Assembly: GCA_964551315.1 (NCBI GenBank)
Contig: CAZKCM010000019.1
Span: forward strand, 4,867 to 68,866
Source of the DNA: Virgifigura sp964551315
GTDB lineage: Bacteria > Pseudomonadota > Alphaproteobacteria > Dongiales > Dongiaceae
Length of the DNA: 64,000 nt
Reading direction: 5' to 3'
A program made the position numbers and the translations under genes. The stretch's first letter is position 1, and every line of letters begins with the position of its first letter. Under the pieces are notes generated by a model. It did not search any database, was not told where the DNA came from, and saw only the letters and a list, made by a program, of their open reading frames with translations. Positions 62,357 through 64,000 of the stretch are shown here, piece after piece.

Positions 62357-63247
62357 TTATTGCGCCGCGGCCGCCGTCAAGCCGATGGCGCCGAGATTCC
62401 GGATCAGCTCGGTCATGCCGCGGCGGAGCGCATCGAACCCGGGGCAGCGTTGGATTGCCGCCTCGTCCATGTAAAGCGCCCGATTGATCTCGATCTGCAA
62501 GGCATGGATGCCTTCGCATGGGCGTCCGTAATGCTGCGTGATAAAGCCGCCGGAATAGGGCGCGTTGCGGGCAACCGTGTAGCCCTGGCGGCGAAGCAGC
62601 CGCTCGATCTCGTCGATCACCCAGGGCGCGCAGGAGGTTCCGTGGCAATCGCCGAGCACGAAGTCGACCCGTATGCGTCCGGCGTCGCGTTCCATCGGCG
62701 CGCCGATGGACGGCATCGAGTGGCAGTCGAGCAGCAGACAGAAGCCAAAGCGCCGGCGCGTGGCGAGAAGCGTATGCCGCAGCGCTTCGTGATAGGGCCG
62801 GTAGTACCGGTCGATCCGCTCCTTCGCGTCGGCGAAGCGCAGCTTGCGGCTGTAGATTTCCTCGCCGCTGGCGACCAGACGTGCAATCGTGCCCAGGCCG
62901 GCCGCGACCCGGGGCGAGTTGACGTTGGCGTAGGTCGGAAGCTCGTCCTCAAACATCGTCGGATCAAGCTCGAACGGCTCGCGGTTCGGGTCCACGAAGG
63001 CGCGGGGGAACAGGGCGCGGATCAGCGGCGCGCCATATGCCGGTGCGGCCGCGAAGATCTCATCGACGAAGCTGTCTTCGGACTTTCGCAAAGACAGGGG
63101 ATCGAGCCGGGAGGCGGCGAGAAACTCCGGCGGGTAGTACATCCCGCTGTGGGGCGACGCGAACACGACGGGCATGGTCTGTACCGCCGGCATCAGGACT
63201 TCCATGGGCGGGTGCGGCTTTGCGGCGTTTTCGCTCGATACGCTCAT
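62357..63247 (-). CDS. N-formylglutamate amidohydrolase family protein
   Basis: 296 residues. The FGase family pattern is present: VVFASPHSGMYYPPEFLAAS, SEDSFVDEIFAAAP, PRAFVDPNREPFELDP, LLLDCHSMPSI and the late LQIEINRALYMDE. The His/Glu residues in SPHSG and DCHSM are likely zinc ligands. Family members release formate from N-formylglutamate in histidine breakdown, but no hut genes are nearby, so the substrate is open. ATG 63247 with AGGTGG eight bases upstream is preferred to GTG 63259. Confidence 0.85.
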   Translation of the reverse strand: MSVSSENAAKPHPPMEVLMPAVQTMPVVFASPHSGMYYPPEFLAASRLDPLSLRKSEDSFVDEIFAAAPAYGAPLIRALFPRAFVDPNREPFELDPTMFEDELPTYANVNSPRVAAGLGTIARLVASGEEIYSRKLRFADAKERIDRYYRPYHEALRHTLLATRRRFGFCLLLDCHSMPSIGAPMERDAGRIRVDFVLGDCHGTSCAPWVIDEIERLLRRQGYTVARNAPYSGGFITQHYGRPCEGIHALQIEINRALYMDEAAIQRCPGFDALRRGMTELIRNLGAIGLTAAAAQ

Positions 63248-63413
63248 TCTTTTTGCCACCTGTTCGGGTTCATCCCTGGGCCATGATCGGCCGGTCCCCA
63301 GCTTGGGAGAGAGCCTGTCAATACAACGCTAATCATATTTTCAAACTCGCTCTATAGGCTATAGTTCCGAAAGCTGTCGCGACGCAAATCTCGACCCTTC
63401 GATTTCCCGGGCC

Positions 63414-63773
63414 ATGGCGCGAATCCTGATCGCGGAAGACGACGACAACATGCGGGCCTTCCTTGCCCGGTCGTTGCGCCGCGCGGGACACGACGTAGAG
63501 CTGGCCGACAACGGTCTCGACGCGATGTCGATGCTGATGCGGCAGGAATTCGATCTGTTGCTGGCCGATGTGGTCATGCCGGGAATGGACGGCATCGAGG
63601 TGGCGCGGCGCGCGGCACGCGAGAATCCGCGCCTCAAGGTGCTGTTCATCACCGGCTTCGCCGCGGTGGCGCTCCGCGCGCGAAGCAGCATCGCCGGTAC
63701 CCCGAAGGTCCTGTCGAAGCCGTTCCACCTTAAGGACCTGGTCAGCCAGATCGATCAGCTGCTCTGCGCTTGA
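63414..63773 (+). CDS. cpdR: CpdR-type single-domain response regulator
   Basis: 119 residues, receiver only. Acidic pocket EDDD at 8-11, phosphoacceptor Asp52 (LLADVVMPGMDGIEVARRA), the FITGFAAVALRAR segment and Lys107 or so in VLSKPFHLKDLV. The FITGFAAVAL and SKPFHL motifs match CpdR, which in its unphosphorylated form primes the ClpXP protease to degrade cell-cycle and other substrates. It is normally phosphorylated through the CckA-ChpT relay encoded elsewhere. Confidence 0.93.
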   Translation: MARILIAEDDDNMRAFLARSLRRAGHDVELADNGLDAMSMLMRQEFDLLLADVVMPGMDGIEVARRAARENPRLKVLFITGFAAVALRARSSIAGTPKVLSKPFHLKDLVSQIDQLLCA

Positions 63774-63917
63774 AGCCGCCGGGCCGGCCACGCTGCCGGC
63801 CCTCGGCCCGGCCGGCCGAGCCTGGCCCGCCAAGCATCGGGGGCTTGCAAACCGGCCGACGGAATGCTAAGTGCCCAATCCCCGGGGCCGGCGCCGCCGG
63901 CCGCCATCCCTAAGGAT

Positions 63918-63992
63918 GGGCGCGTAGCTCAGCGGGAGAGCACTACGTTGACATCGTAGGGGTCGCTGGTTCAATCCCAGCCGCGCCCACCA
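63918..63992 (+). tRNA. tRNA-Val (anticodon GAC)
   Basis: 75 bases with encoded CCA. Acceptor stem GGGCGCG pairs with CGCGCCC (63982-63988). D arm GCTC/GAGC, anticodon stem CTACG/CGTAG with loop TTGACAT, T arm GCTGG-TTCAATC-CCAGC. The anticodon GAC reads GUC and GUU valine codons. It begins 144 bases after cpdR; that interval holds a GC-rich inverted repeat rich in GGCCGG, possibly the cpdR terminator. Confidence 0.97.
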
Positions 63993-64000
63993 TCCTTTTC

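Overview
The window is one contiguous stretch of a high-GC (about two thirds G+C) alphaproteobacterial chromosome, scaffolded across two runs of exactly 100 N (25455-25554 and 38700-38799). Class-level markers are a full PhyR-NepR-EcfG general stress response module, a CpdR receiver, DUF1491, an RpoH-type sigma factor and a caa3 oxidase with fused subunits I and III. I cannot name the genus. No CRISPR array, transposase, integrase or phage gene is visible.

Layout. 1-4015: OsmC, a BKACE/DUF849 enzyme, a UDP-glucuronate decarboxylase-like epimerase, a guanidinium exporter preceded by a guanidine-II (mini-ykkC) riboswitch, and two small DUF proteins. 4305-22552: a seven-gene, tightly coupled trehalose/alpha-glucan operon (GH13-GlgE fusion, TreS-maltokinase fusion, GlgB, GlgX, TreZ, MalQ, TreY). 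22655-29585: a HisKA_2 kinase, RpoH, EcfG, NepR, PhyR, Pmp3, DUF4112 and Fe-SOD. 29748-34164: OtsA, a coiled-coil stress-type protein, MgtC, a second OsmC-family protein and a ZIP transporter. 34454-43327: one co-directional respiratory cluster (three-subunit GMC sugar dehydrogenase, lipoprotein cytochrome c, caa3 oxidase, CtaG). 43266-53299: TPP enzyme, Sel1-repeat protein, amidase, PhyH dioxygenase, YajQ and a DgcN-DgcA pair. 53325-59219: a four-gene cassette homologous to mycobacterial decaprenylphosphoryl-arabinose synthesis (UbiA-type DPPR synthase, flippase-like protein, DprE1, DprE2), divergent from a GT-C-like membrane protein. 59248-63992: hybrid-domain kinase, a candidate small RNA with its own promoter and terminator, GNAT, N-formylglutamate amidohydrolase-like protein, CpdR and tRNA-Val(GAC).

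How it fits together. I found three exact GGAAC-N16-CGTT sites, the canonical EcfG promoter, in front of the trehalose/glucan operon (4122), otsA (31455, minus) and the coiled-coil gene (31562). A spacing variant lies before rpoH, and weaker ones before the epimerase, pmp3 and the sugar-dehydrogenase/oxidase cluster. With the kinase, PhyR, NepR and EcfG encoded in the same window, the sequence suggests that a large part of it is one general-stress regulon centred on trehalose. OtsA can make trehalose-6-phosphate from UDP-glucose. TreS-Mak-GlgE-GlgB can turn trehalose into branched alpha-glucan, and GlgX-MalQ-TreY-TreZ can turn glucan back into trehalose. No glgA, glgC or otsB is present in the window.
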